Shown in pieces: positions 11,022 through 20,425 of a DNA stretch of 64,000 bases. The translations under genes and the position numbers were made by a program. The stretch comes from Sorghum bicolor (Eukaryota; Streptophyta; Magnoliopsida; Poales; Poaceae): NCBI RefSeq assembly GCF_000003195.3, contig NC_012875.2:15224387-15288386 (forward strand). Reading direction: 5' to 3'. The stretch's first letter is position 1; every line of letters starts with the position of its first letter. Below the pieces are notes generated by a model. It saw only the letters and a list, made by a program, of their open reading frames with translations. It did no database searches and was not told the DNA's origin.

Positions 11022-11197
11022 GGACAAGATGGGCAAGGGCAAATCCGACTTATCTCTTTGCCGCATCCGAGAAACCCGAGGGCGCTCAGGTGGATATGGT
11101 AACTGTTCGCACGATAATCCAGGGATTGTGTAAGTGATTTGACGGGAAGCGGTCGTTATCTAAAGATATTTTACTGTGCGAGATCTCCTGGTCGGTC

Positions 11198-11233
11198 CAT
11201 CGGCAATATTCTATAACGGTCATCTTGCCGATG
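11198..11233. promoter_or_regulatory. 36-bp CATCGGCA-N8-TAACGGT-N5-TGCCGATG module, copy 1
   Basis: The outer 8-mers are reverse complements of each other and flank a TAACGGT core. The arrangement and spacing are identical in the other copies at 11281-11316, 39922-39957, 40027-40062 and 55571-55606. Confidence 0.7.
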
Positions 11234-11280
11234 GGCGGATGGAGGGGAGGTAACCGTTTTTGCGGATATCCTGGTCAGAG

Positions 11281-11316
11281 CATCGGCGGATCTTTGTAAC
11301 GGTATTGTTGCCGATG
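11281..11316. promoter_or_regulatory. 36-bp palindromic module, copy 2
   Basis: Same spacing as copy 1, 83 bp away, with one mismatch in the left arm (CATCGGCG). The flanking sequence (ATCTCCTGGTC / ATATCCTGGTC) is duplicated as well. Confidence 0.7.
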
Positions 11317-11504
11317 TACGACCAAGAAAGATGCCCGTTTAGGAAGTTGGGGATTTCGAGGAATCTGCGGAGGATTAGGATCAGAGTTGTTCAGATTGAG
11401 GTTGTTGGTTACCAAATTAGGAGCATTAATTACGGGAAAAGGCATCATTACTGCAGAGAATTTCGGAGCATTAATAGTTTTATGCTCCGAAACTGGGGGG
11501 CATG

Positions 11505-12228
11505 TGTTGACACCGTTTTTGAGCACGTGTCTAGGATGACGGGATAAGGCGGCAGTATGCTGTTTACAGGATGAGCTGCCGATAAGGACGGTTGCCGATG
11601 AAGGGGAGGTTGAGTGTGACTAGGTCCGAAGGCAGTGATGTGTTTATGACGATGGCTATAATGGGGGAATCTGCCGATGACCATGGTAAGAAGTCTGCCG
11701 ATGACCATGGAAAGGAGTCTGCCGATGATACGAAAGAGGAGTCCGGGAATTGTTGATCGGTTTATGGGAGAGTTTTAGTTCGTCACAGGAGATAGTTTTG
11801 TTATTTCCTTATTTATTTGAGATGTTTTGTATACGGATTCCGTGCAATTTGGAATTCGAATTCTAGTCGTGTTTAATTGTAGCTCTTTGAGCAGGGTATA
11901 AATATGAACCCTAGGGCCATGTAAAGAGAATCAATCAATCAATCAAACACACGTTTTTACTCATATTCTAGCATCTACTTTTCGACGACTTCGTCATACT
12001 TTTTTCCTTTTATTACGAGTTCTTAGGAATTCGTCGACTTAAGCTCGGCGTGTTCTCAAGTTCCGCGTGAGTACCTCTTAGCCGTGACATCCGGGCGCAT
12101 CGCTGTTGTCAGGACTAAAGTATTCGAGTTATCACCTTTGCCGATAGCAAGGTCAAATCGGCTGGCACGCCTTAACGTTTGAATCGGGTATTAGCCCTTT
12201 GTGTTTGCAGATCAGTTTTGCATCAACA
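11505..12228 (+). repeat. TAT-a 3' LTR, 724 bp
   Basis: Starts TGTTGACACC directly after a G-run and ends TTTTGCATCAACA; the termini form TGTTGA/TCAACA inverted repeats. TATA box at 11897-11904. Confidence 0.94.
11670..11741 (+). repeat. Three 24-bp tandem repeats in U3 of the TAT-a LTR
   Basis: Units begin TCTGCCGATGA at 11670, 11694 and 11718. The first two are near-identical (..CCATGG..); the third diverges in its second half. Each carries one GCCGAT word. Confidence 0.75.
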
Positions 12229-13207
12229 CGGGTGGTAAAGTTTTAAGCTCTATGGGGGGTCTAGGTGTTTCTGCAAACTCATCTAAGGGTTCAGGTTCAG
12301 AAGGTTCGGCTTCTTCTTCAGTGAAGAAAGGAGTTTCGTCTTCTAAGTCTGGTTTATCTAAAAGCTCTAGAGATGCAGCCTTTACCTCCTCCATAGGATC
12401 AGGCAAAAGATATGACTCGGCCTTATTGTTTAAGGAGTGTGAAATTGTTATTGGGAATTTAAAGGCTTTTCCAAAAGAAATGTGTAGCTTTCCAGTATGA
12501 CCTTCATAAAGGAGTCTTCTAAAAGGTTGTCCTATCAACAGGTCGAAGTCCCATGTATCAAAGATATAGAAGTTCAAATGAACCATGGAGCCTTCTACCG
12601 TAAGAGGTAGGACATTAATAATTCCAAGACTGGGGACTAATCGTTCGGAAGATTCCTTTATGACCTTTGTTGTGGGGGTTAAGACAAGAATTTTAAATAG
12701 TTTAAGTGCAAAAGATTCAGACATGATGTTGATCGCCACAACAGGATTATAGAGAGCATTAAATCGATCAGAATTATAAGCACAGCGTATAGTTATAGAG
12801 GGTGTGTCCAAACGAATCACATCAGAGGAAAGCTCTGATTCCTCCAACCATTCGCTACTCATGACTGAGATAAGCTCTGTCAATTGATATTCACTTGGCA
12901 AATAAATGCTAAACTGGCCATTTTGGGGTTTGTCAATAGAATGGTAGTTTGAAATGTTTCCAAAATCGGCAAAAAGATCGGATTCTATATCCAGCATGAA
13001 GTCCGGTAGTGGAATTTCTTCCTCTTGTGGCTCAGAACTTGGGATAGCTAAAGTAGATGAAGAATTTGGCAGAGTGTCTACTTCAGCTTCGTAGGTTTCA
13101 TCATGAAGGGTATTATCTATCTCAGCTTCTAGGATTCTATCTAGGATTACTCTAGCTTCATCAGTAGGGATGCGAAAGAAAGAACCTCTAGACATTGTGT
13201 GTAGCAT
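12229..13207 (-). pseudogene. ATH-1 protease-region ORF, truncated by TAT-a
   Basis: Open from MLHTMSRGSFFRIPTDEAR to IELKTLPP; the last few codons of the reading frame beyond 12229 belong to the TAT-a LTR. It is over 85% identical by eye to the ATH-6 region 33921-34900. A retropepsin-like fold is suggested by NPVVAINIMSESFALKLF and WDFDLLIGQPFRRLL. The usual D-S/T-G is replaced here by NPVV, so it may not be catalytic. RT should follow but is cut away by the insertion. Confidence 0.75.
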
Positions 13208-13259
13208 TTGTTTATAATTTTTCTGAAGACCTAGATTCTAAAAGATCAGAAAAACATTT

Positions 13260-13818
13260 CTAGGATTTTCCCAAAGTTTCATTATCTTTTTGTTTAAAAG
13301 ATAGGACTTCGAGTCTAAGGTCGCCGATACGGTCGAGGGAATAGAAATCTAGACAAAAGTTGGCTCGTAAAACTCCCCATTCACCTCGTTGTTGACTTAC
13401 CTTCTGACTGTACCATTGTCTAGCTTTCCCCCTTAAGGAAATAGGAAAAAGCTTCCAACATAAAGTTTTATTAGAAATGCCTTCAATACGAAGACAATCA
13501 CGTGTGCGAAGAGAGTCCCGAACGGAGTCCAGCAGGGGGCGGGCGCCCTGGGCCTGGCCCCTTTCGGCCTCTGCTTTCTTCCCGTGGCTTTTGGAGGCTT
13601 CTAGATGGTAGAACATCGCGCGGTGCGTTGATATCTCTATGTAATCCCGACATGTGGGCCTTTCTTCCTTATTTCCTGATAACCTCCTGCAGAAACAGAT
13701 AAACAACAAAACTCGTGGAATTCTGTCAGATCAAACCCTAGTTATAGGTGTTGGTTGCATATTGGTCCTTTCTCTTGTTTATTTGATAATTAAAATTGAT
13801 ACTTAAGAACCGTCAACA
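13260..13818 (-). pseudogene. ATH-1 LTR 5' part fused to internal gag by deletion
   Basis: 13502-13818 is LTR (TGTTGACGG start, GC-rich GGGCGCCC motif). 13260-13501 is gag (RIEGISNKTLCWKLFPISLRGKARQWY). The rest of the LTR, the primer site and the gag N terminus are missing, and an ORF happens to read through the join (13709-13260). The gag frame ends in a TAG also present in ATH-6. Confidence 0.75.
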
Positions 13819-15449
13819 TAGACTAAGTTTTCTAATTCTAGTAACGGTGCCAAAAATGCCAAACCTATCCCTCATACCACTTAAGCCAAGTTGTCATCCC
13901 CATCATGACATGAGAGACGCGGTATTGAAATATGCAATTGCTCTTCTAAATAAATAATGAATGGGATCTGCAAGCGCACAGATTAATACCGATGTAGCAT
14001 TTTAACCGGGAAGTATTCCAGGTATCGTTATTTATATTTTTACCACTGGGAAGGGATTAGCAATCATCACTATTGATTACAGAATAGAATATGAGATTGA
14101 GTATCTATCATTGCATGTATAATTGAGAACATTGTATCTAATTCTTTCATACAGGGATAAGTGTCACATAAAGGATATATGAAGTAATGAATAGTGACAT
14201 AGATAATTAATCTGATCATAACTTAGCCACATAGTAAATATGATAAGCACCTCAATTAGATACTCTAGAAAGTCATTAGCATGGAATTAGAACGAACTAC
14301 AAGAATATTTCCTAAGTTATTCTCAACTATATAGTCTAGCATTATCATAGTTAGTGCAAGCATACTTAGCAATCATTGTGAGACAAGACTACGCCCATGC
14401 ATAGTGATATTAGCAAGGTAAATGAGAAACATAGCAATCACTCCCCTGTAATAATGTTGCTCTGCTAGCCCAATACACGAGAGGGGGACTATATAAGAAT
14501 CAATGAAGCTGTCACTATCACGAACTACCCCACGATTTGGCATATTGGGTACAATCGCAGATAAATACGGTATAAGCACCACGCCTACACAATATCTATC
14601 ATTTACCCATGGATCCGATGGATAAACGCTATACGATCCTAAGCATGTATATAGATCCAATCTAACTAAGCCAAGTACATAACTATGATAAACTAAGAAC
14701 AATATAATCTTGAATATAAGCAAGTAGAGCAAAGTCATAAGCAATATATTGAAGTAGAACAAAGTCATATTCATAATATTGAAGAACAAAGATGATTAGA
14801 AAGCAATTAGAAGCACAATTAGAGAATTACCAAGAATCCTCTTGACAGATCCGGAAACCAATCGAAGATTGACTCCTTCTAGTTCTAATCCTATGTAGCT
14901 ATGCTAATCTAGATATCTAATTGATGTGGTGACTCTAATCTTGATCAGAGGCTTCTTCTCCCTTGAAGAACAATGAATTAGGGTTGAGAGGCTCTCTCCT
15001 CCAGGGGCCAGGGGGTCTGGTTTTATAGTCCCTTCAAGTGAATATGGGCCGTTGGATCAAACCGACATTGATTGAACGGTTATCCTTGATCATTTAGGTC
15101 GGTGGAGATCTCCCACGAAACAGAGTCCTGATTGGACTCCAAGTCAGGGCGGGCACCCAGGGAAGGAGGGCGGGCGCCCTGCCTCTGGCCCCGTTCGGCC
15201 TCCGCTTTCTTCCCGTGGCTTCTGGAGTCTTCTAGATGTAAGATAATTGCGCGGCACGTTAATATCTCTATGTAATCCCGACGTGTGGGTCTTTCTTCTG
15301 TATTTCCTGATAACCCCCTGCAGAAATAGACAAACACCAAAACTCGTGGAATTCTGTCAGATAAAACCCTAAGTCTAGATGTTGATTTCATTTGGATCCT
15401 CTTCTTTATTTATTTGATAATTAAATTTGATACTTAAGGACCGTCAATA
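13819..15449 (-). repeat. ATH-2 5' LTR, about 1.63 kb, interrupted near its 3' end by ATH-1
   Basis: Starts at 15449 (TATTGACGGTCC, a mutated TG) and runs left to 13819. It includes a degenerate TTTTTGGCACCG primer-site-like stretch near 13850 and ends at the ATH-1 insertion point after AAAACTTAGTCTA. The ATH-5 LTR has the uninterrupted sequence at about 29688-29720. The 138-codon open frame inside it (14789-14373) is discussed as a finding. Confidence 0.8.
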
Positions 15450-16500
15450 GGGATCACAATGGTGGAAGGACTAAACATGTTGAATCGATTGGGTTGGTTA
15501 TCTAGAGTTGTAAATCATACATGTTTCTCTCTTTTATTCATGTGAACGCCAGAACCATGGAGAAGCTTATAAAAGTGATAGTCAAGTGCCTTAAGATGTT
15601 ACCTTACTTGAAGAGTGATGGTACAGTATCACCTTGTGGAAGCTTTCCTTTCTTAGCGGTTGTGCATCGTGTTTGTGGCACCCTCCATGGATCATCTCTT
15701 ATGAGTTATGCCTTCCTTGTGTAAATTGTTAACCTTCATGTGACTCTCTCTTTGTCCACAATGTGAGTTTATCTCAGGACTTCCCAGGTCGATATTGAAA
15801 GTTTTCCAACAGGGGTTAGTCCAACAAAATATCCAATGTCTACTATAGCATACTATCAGCTCAAAAATCAACCTAGACACCATGTCTAATTTGATTTAGG
15901 AGGGCATTTTAACCTAAGCATCATGCTTAATTTAAAATCCCTTGGAAATAATATTATCAGCCCTAAACTAAGCACCATGCTTAATTAAGAGATAAATGAA
16001 ACTACTCCAAACCTAGACATATACTAAAGCAAATAAAGGTAGCATGAGGGCATTTATAGAGATCTACTCAAGTGGAGATAAAGTAGTGTGATTAGTATTT
16101 AACAAATTGAGCATGTCTCAAAGGTAGGGACAACCAACATAGCAACATGGCAAATGATGTTTTTATGTAAAGTACTCCCCCAAGCTTGAATTTTGCAAAA
16201 TTCAAGTTTGGATGAATTTAATTCAATGTTGTATGATGATTGGTTGGACATACCTTGTGCTTGTCATTCATCCGATCTTCTTGCTCCAATCCTGGAAAGG
16301 TTAGTGACAAGATACCCAAAGGAATTTTTTACAATTATCCTTATATGCTCAATACACAAGGTAATGTTGTAAATAATTAAAAGCTCATGTTACGATCTGA
16401 TCAGTGCTTATTTTAGGACACTAAGCTTGTCCTTGGGAAACCATCAATTTATGTCGGCGAAGTGGTTTCCCCTCCTACGCTGACCTATATCAAGATCAAC
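15450..16500 (-). other. ATH-3 3' non-coding region
   Basis: AT-rich, no credible gene. It aligns with ATH-7 38630-39038 plus 50360-51000 and with ATH-4 22980-24130, including the AGCTTGGGGGAGTA purine tract (minus, 16186-16173) and repeated TAAGCATGGTGCTTA palindromes. Confidence 0.7.
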
Positions 16501-16700
16501 TCAACGAGATCTACAAAATTTATTATAGACATATGCATCGACAACCACCCTTTTAAAGTTTTTATAAATAGAAAGGAAGAGGGGGTTGGAGATCTCGAAT
16601 GTGGTGATGTTGGAAAAACCAATGGATTGGGAAGATGTTGCATATGAGCATGGAGTAAATGAAGTGGCTATGAAATAAATTCCATGCTCATTAATGCTTA
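16501..16700 (-). pseudogene. ATH-3 gag C-terminal relic
   Basis: Encodes INEHGIYFIATSFTPCSYAT to YNKFCRSR, matching the C terminus of the ATH-7 gag ORF. Upstream of about 16700 the sequence is leader, so nearly all of gag is deleted. The residual frame begins at 16773. Confidence 0.7.
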
Positions 16701-16807
16701 GAGTGAAATCCATGTGGTATGGTGAAAATGATAAGGTGAGTGTGGTAAAAAAAGGCAAAGAAAAAGGATACACTGACGACTTGGTTCGAAACTAGCACAG
16801 CTACCGT

Positions 16808-16825
16808 TCCCCGGCAACGGCGCCA
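16808..16825 (-). other. ATH-3 primer binding site (tRNA-Asp type)
   Basis: Reads TGGCGCCGTTGCCGGGGA on the minus strand, complementary to the plant tRNA-Asp 3' end as known for Athila elements. It lies 8 bases inside the LTR. Confidence 0.85.
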
Positions 16826-16832
16826 GAAAGCT

Positions 16833-18111
16833 TGTTGGGTATTTTAAACGCAAACAGAAAAATCCGCAAGCGCACGGATACCGATGTAGCTTTCGCCCGG
16901 GAGTATTCCAGTGTATCGATTTTCCACAGAGAACGTGAGTGTACTAATTAAGATCCAAGATCGCCCAAGGATAACTATATAATTATTTTTGGTGGGAAGA
17001 GAGGAAGTTTCCTGAGAGTTCTCTAGTTGATCTAAAAATCAAGAATTACTTCAAGATTATTTAAATCGGGACATCAGAGCACTAACCACAGAAAGAGATG
17101 AGAAGGGGGCTAGGAAGGTCTGACTACGGTCCTACAAACACCGATCCGAACGAGGTGGAATACGTCGACCGTTAGGGCTGTCACTACCCTAAGGCTACCA
17201 CAACAATCCGCAGGATTGGGTGCAATTCCAAGTAATTGCAAGACTAAACACAACGTCTAATCTATTAATTACTACTCTAGCGTTTCAAAGACTAGAGCAC
17301 TTGATGCAAGCGGGAATCCAATAAATAACTTGAATATAAATAAAAGTAATTAAAGAACTCAGGAAATATGAATTAAAGAACCTGGAGAACGATGAAGAAC
17401 GAACCAGTTGCTGCAAAAGTACAATGTTGAGGAAGATCCGATAGATCCGGCTCCTCCTCCACTCTCCTCTTCTCTCTCCCTATTTTCTAGATTACAACTA
17501 GAACTTACTAGAACTAGAACTAGAGGAACTAGAACTAGAACTAGATGAACTAGAACTAGATCTAGATGAACTAGAGGTAGAACTAGAAGAACTAGAGGGA
17601 TCCTCTCTACTTGGATGAAGAATTGAAACCCTAACTTTGATTTTGTAGAAGAGGTATGATCTCTAGGGGCCAGGAGGTCTGGTTTTAAAGTCCCTTCTTG
17701 TGAATATGGGCCGTTGGATCAAACCGACATTGATTGAACGGTTATCCTTGATCCTTTAGGTCGGTGGAGCAATATCCCAAAAGAGAGTCCCGATTGGACT
17801 CTATGTGAGGGCAGGCGCCCAGGAGAGTAGGGCGAGCGCCCTGTCCCTGAGTCCTCTCGGCTTCTGCTTTGTTCCCGTGGCTTCTAGAGTCTTCTAGATG
17901 GTAGAAAATTGCGCGGTACATTAATATCTCTATGTAAACCCGACGTCTGGGCCTTTCTTCCGTATTTCCTGATAACCCCCTGCAGAAATAGACAAACACC
18001 AGAACTCGTGGAATTCTGTCAGATAAAACCCTAAGTCTAGGTGTTGGTTCCATTTAGATCCTTTTCCTTGATTAGTTGATGGTTAAATGTGAGCATTAAG
18101 GACCGTCAACA
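16833..18111 (-). repeat. ATH-3 5' LTR, 1279 bp
   Basis: TGTTGACGG... at 18111 to ...CCCAACA at 16833 on the minus strand. It contains a GAACTA-type microsatellite (17497-17597) and the paired GC-rich motif near 17810-17840. The right flank (18112) is GYP-1 sequence, expected target copy ggtag. Confidence 0.88.
17497..17597. repeat. GAACTA-type microsatellite in ATH-3 LTR
   Basis: About 100 bp of tandem GAACTA/GAACTAGA variants, absent at the homologous place in the other LTRs of the window. Confidence 0.75.
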
Positions 18112-19560
18112 GGTAGCTGATGAGCTAGTCAAGATCCCGTCCACTCGAGGCACTGTCCCACCAGATGCATTTTCGAGAGATCTACTCGAGCCATCTGTCG
18201 ACCTCGGCACAGGGGCTGCTGTCAAAGCACCGACAACTGTGCCCGTTGACACGGTCGATGCTCTGCTAGCAGCTGTAGAAGTGATGGAGGTCGAGCAATC
18301 CTCTCCACACTAGGCCGACCGTTCGATTGGCGCACGCCCTTCCTGGATTGCCTGATTCAAGGCGAGCTCCTAGAAGACCAGACAGAAGCTCGCCACATCG
18401 CTGGACGGGCCAAGTCCTACATGATCTACGGCGACGATAAGGAACTATACCGACGGAGCCCAACGGGGATCCTTCAGTGCTGCATCACCGTGGAGGAAGG
18501 ATGAAAGCTCCTCGTGGATCTGCACTCGGGGGCTTGCGGCCACCACGCGGCCCCCCAGGACCCTTGTTGGCAATGCCTTCTTACAAGGCTTCTACTGGCC
18601 AACGACCGTCGCTGATGCCATCGAGCTCGTTCGCTTGTGCCATGGGTGCCAGTTCTACGCCAAGCAAACCCTCCTCCCAGCCCACGCCCTACAGATGATT
18701 CCCATCACTTGGCCTTTTGTGGTCTGGGGCCTTGACCTTGTGGGTCCTCTCCAAAGGACAATGGGTGGTTACACGCACCCGCTGGTGGCCTTTGACAAGT
18801 TCTCCAAATGGATCGAGGCTTGACCAATCACCAACATCCGCTCCGAGCAAGTCGTCCTATTCTTCACCGACATAATCCACTGATTTGGGGTGCCCAATGT
18901 TATAATCACCAACAACGGCACACAGTTCATGGGCAAGAAGTTCCTGGACTTCTGCGATCGGCATCACATCTGTGTGAACTGGTCTGTGGTCGCCCACCCT
19001 CGAACTAACGGGTAGTTCGAGCGTGCCAATGGCATGATCTTACAAGGGCTCAAGCCCAAAATCTACAATCGGCTTAAAAAGTTTGGCAAGAAATGGGTCG
19101 AGGAGCTTTCTTCGGTCCTATAGAGCTTAAGAACGACGCCCAGTCGAGCCACAAAGTTCACCCCATTCTTCATGGTCTATGGCTCCAAGGTTGTGCTCCC
19201 CACAGACCTCGAGTACGGGTCACCTTGACTCAAGGCTTACAATGAGGAAACAAACAAGGAGACCCGGGAGAACACGGTCGATCAGCTCGAGGAAGCTCGA
19301 GACACGACCTTCCTCAACTCAGCAAGATACCAGCATAAGCTTCAACACTACCATGACAAGCACGTACGCAAGAGGGACCAGCACATTGGCGACCTCGTCT
19401 AACGCCGACGATAAAGCAATCAAGGAAGCCACAAGCTGACCCCGCCTTGGGAGGGTCCATACATGGTGGCTGAAGTCCTAAAGCTAGGAACATACAAACT
19501 CGCAAATGAGAAGGGCACGGTCTTCACCAACGCATGGAACAACTTTGTCGCTTCTACCAT
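18112..19560 (+). pseudogene. GYP-1 pol 3' part: integrase with multiple stops
   Basis: Readable in one main frame with stops: WRTPFLDCLIQGELLEDQ, YMIYGDDKELYRRSPTGIL, an HHCC-like LHSGACGHHA...CHGCQ, integrase core WGLDLVGPLQ, ITNNGTQF, ERANGMILQ, and a terminal PPWEGPYMVAEV. The second catalytic Asp reads Asn (TNNG instead of TDNG) and the Gln before ERAN is TAG. At least six in-frame stops are visible, so it is dead. This is a Ty3/gypsy non-chromovirus integrase; finer lineage is uncertain. Confidence 0.8.
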
Positions 19561-20110
19561 TAGAGCTTCGAAGCTTTGTATTTGCTACGAATTTTGTACC
19601 ATTGAGGCACTTTGAATAAATTAAAGTATTTTTTCAACAATGCATGATGTTACAGTTAAGTCTCGACATTAAAGGAAGTCTCAACTATGACTCATCATAG
19701 TCGAAACTCCCTCGGGGGCTAGCAGGGGGGAACCCCACAGGCTCCTAAAAAACTCAAACATTTTTTCTAAAAGCTCGATGTTATTTCTTTCCTCTTAAGC
19801 CCTAAAAAACTCCACACGGTCGAGTAGCTAAACACCTCGAGCCCCTTAAGGGCCAAGGGATGTCGAGCCTGAGAATCCCTATGCCTCTGAGCTACGGTAA
19901 CTCTACTCGCTCCCTTACCCTCGAGGTAATCGAGCCTGTTTCAAAAGCCTGACTAAGGAATGGAAACTTAGGCAGCAAATAAATAAAGTAAATTTGAGCA
20001 TAAAAATAGCAAGCGTTACAGGAATCGCAAGTTTTAGGGCCATCAGGCCATGATACTCTTAGATAGCAACAACTAATCTACTACACTGGGTCCATTTACC
20101 TAGATTAGGC
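19561..20110 (+). other. GYP-1 non-coding region after pol
   Basis: Contains CTCGGGGGCTAGCAGG-like sequence and repeated CTCGAG/TCGAGC words. I see no gene. Confidence 0.5.
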
Positions 20111-20404
20111 TCATAGGCCTTGGCCATCATTCCCGCCGTCTCCACCCTTGTCTCCTTCGTCTTCGCCCGCACCGGCCTCTAGAGGAAGCACTTCTGGCTC
20201 GAATAGCTTCACCAACCTCTCACCAGGACCTTCAGCTTTGTCGATCAAGGCGTGGAGCCTCTCCTCGTTCTCTACATCAGTCTTGGTGATGTCTCTGACA
20301 AAGCCATGGGACACCACCTCCATGTCGTAGGAGAAGCCCGAGCAGACAACCACCATAGCTCGCTTCACCCCGGTATGGAGTGCATCCTGGACTCGGTCCC
20401 TCAC
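20111..20404 (-). pseudogene. C-terminal part of an antisense extra ORF of GYP-1
   Basis: 97 residues: RVQDALHTGVKRAMVVVCSG, YDMEVVSHGFVRDITKTD, then a Glu/Gly-rich acidic tail. The layout (antisense, between pol and the missing 3' LTR, acidic end) resembles the tail of the 'putative gypsy type transposon' extra ORFs annotated in grass elements. That assignment is from memory of the family. The N-terminal part is cut by ATH-4. Confidence 0.45.
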
Positions 20405-20425
20405 AGCAGCACCCAGGTAGCACAG

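Larger units (their letters stand above)
10866..11504 (-). promoter_or_regulatory. Promoter and 5' leader of the antisense PMD gene
   Basis: This non-coding stretch lies between the PMD start codon and the 3' LTR. It holds the antisense TATA box (11014-11021) and, 180-300 bp upstream of it, two 36-bp palindromic modules. Next to the LTR is the purine-rich ACTGGGGGGCATG, the likely plus-strand primer of TAT-a. The same order is found in TAT-d (39735-40396) and TAT-e (55245-55794). Confidence 0.65.
1..12228 (+). mobile_element. TAT-a: young Tat-lineage Ty3/gypsy LTR retrotransposon with antisense PMD gene (5' LTR cut by window edge)
   Basis: Order seen: partial 5' LTR (1-483), primer site, gag-pro, pol (RT, RNase H, second RNase H, integrase), antisense spliced gene, 3' LTR (11505-12228). 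The dual RNase H, absence of a chromodomain and extra antisense gene place it in the Tat group. The overlapping 483 bp of the two LTRs differ by two substitutions and one 4-bp repeat-unit indel in my by-eye alignment, so insertion is recent, roughly 0.2 million years at the usual grass rate. The only clear lesion is one stop in pol. The 3' flank continues as the ATH-1 protease gene, so it inserted there; the expected 5-bp right target copy is cgggt at 12229-12233, and its partner lies outside the window. Confidence 0.93.
12229..13818 (-). mobile_element. ATH-1: Athila-lineage fragment (5' LTR part, gag part, protease), interrupted by TAT-a
   Basis: Reading leftwards: LTR start TGTTGACGGTT at 13818, then an abrupt join to gag at about 13502, then a protease ORF cut at 12229 by the TAT-a LTR. 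It is the same family as ATH-6, whose uninterrupted protease (near 34897) shows the pre-insertion sequence. The remainder lies beyond the left edge. Confidence 0.85.
15450..18111 (-). mobile_element. ATH-3: non-autonomous Athila-lineage element (5' LTR, relic gag, 3' non-coding), interrupted by ATH-2
   Basis: On the minus strand: 5' LTR 18111-16833, primer site 16825-16808, a short leader, a joined gag C-terminal piece, a purine tract at 16186-16173, then non-coding sequence cut at 15450 by the ATH-2 LTR. ATH-7 shows the continuation across that point near 50985-51005. There is no pol. Confidence 0.8.
18112..20425 (+). mobile_element. GYP-1: decayed Ty3/gypsy element, host of ATH-3 and ATH-4
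   Basis: Contains the RNase H-to-integrase end of a pol on the plus strand, then non-coding sequence, then a minus-strand extra ORF end. It is more GC-rich than its neighbours and carries many stops, so it is the oldest layer on this side. ATH-3 abuts it at 18111/18112 and ATH-4 at 20425/20426. Confidence 0.75.

Noticed and set aside
15080..15391. Frames reading RVLSDRIPRVLVFVYFCRGLSG within Athila LTRs (also 17742-18053, 53037-53405, 60038-60448)
   Set aside because: They recur in every LTR because the LTR start lacks stops in that frame; they lie in U3 and end in the GC blocks, and no coding role is supported.
16805..16826. TGGCGCCGTTGCCGGGGA sites considered as tRNA-Asp gene fragments
   Set aside because: Only the 18-nt primer complement is present next to LTR ends; no tRNA body.
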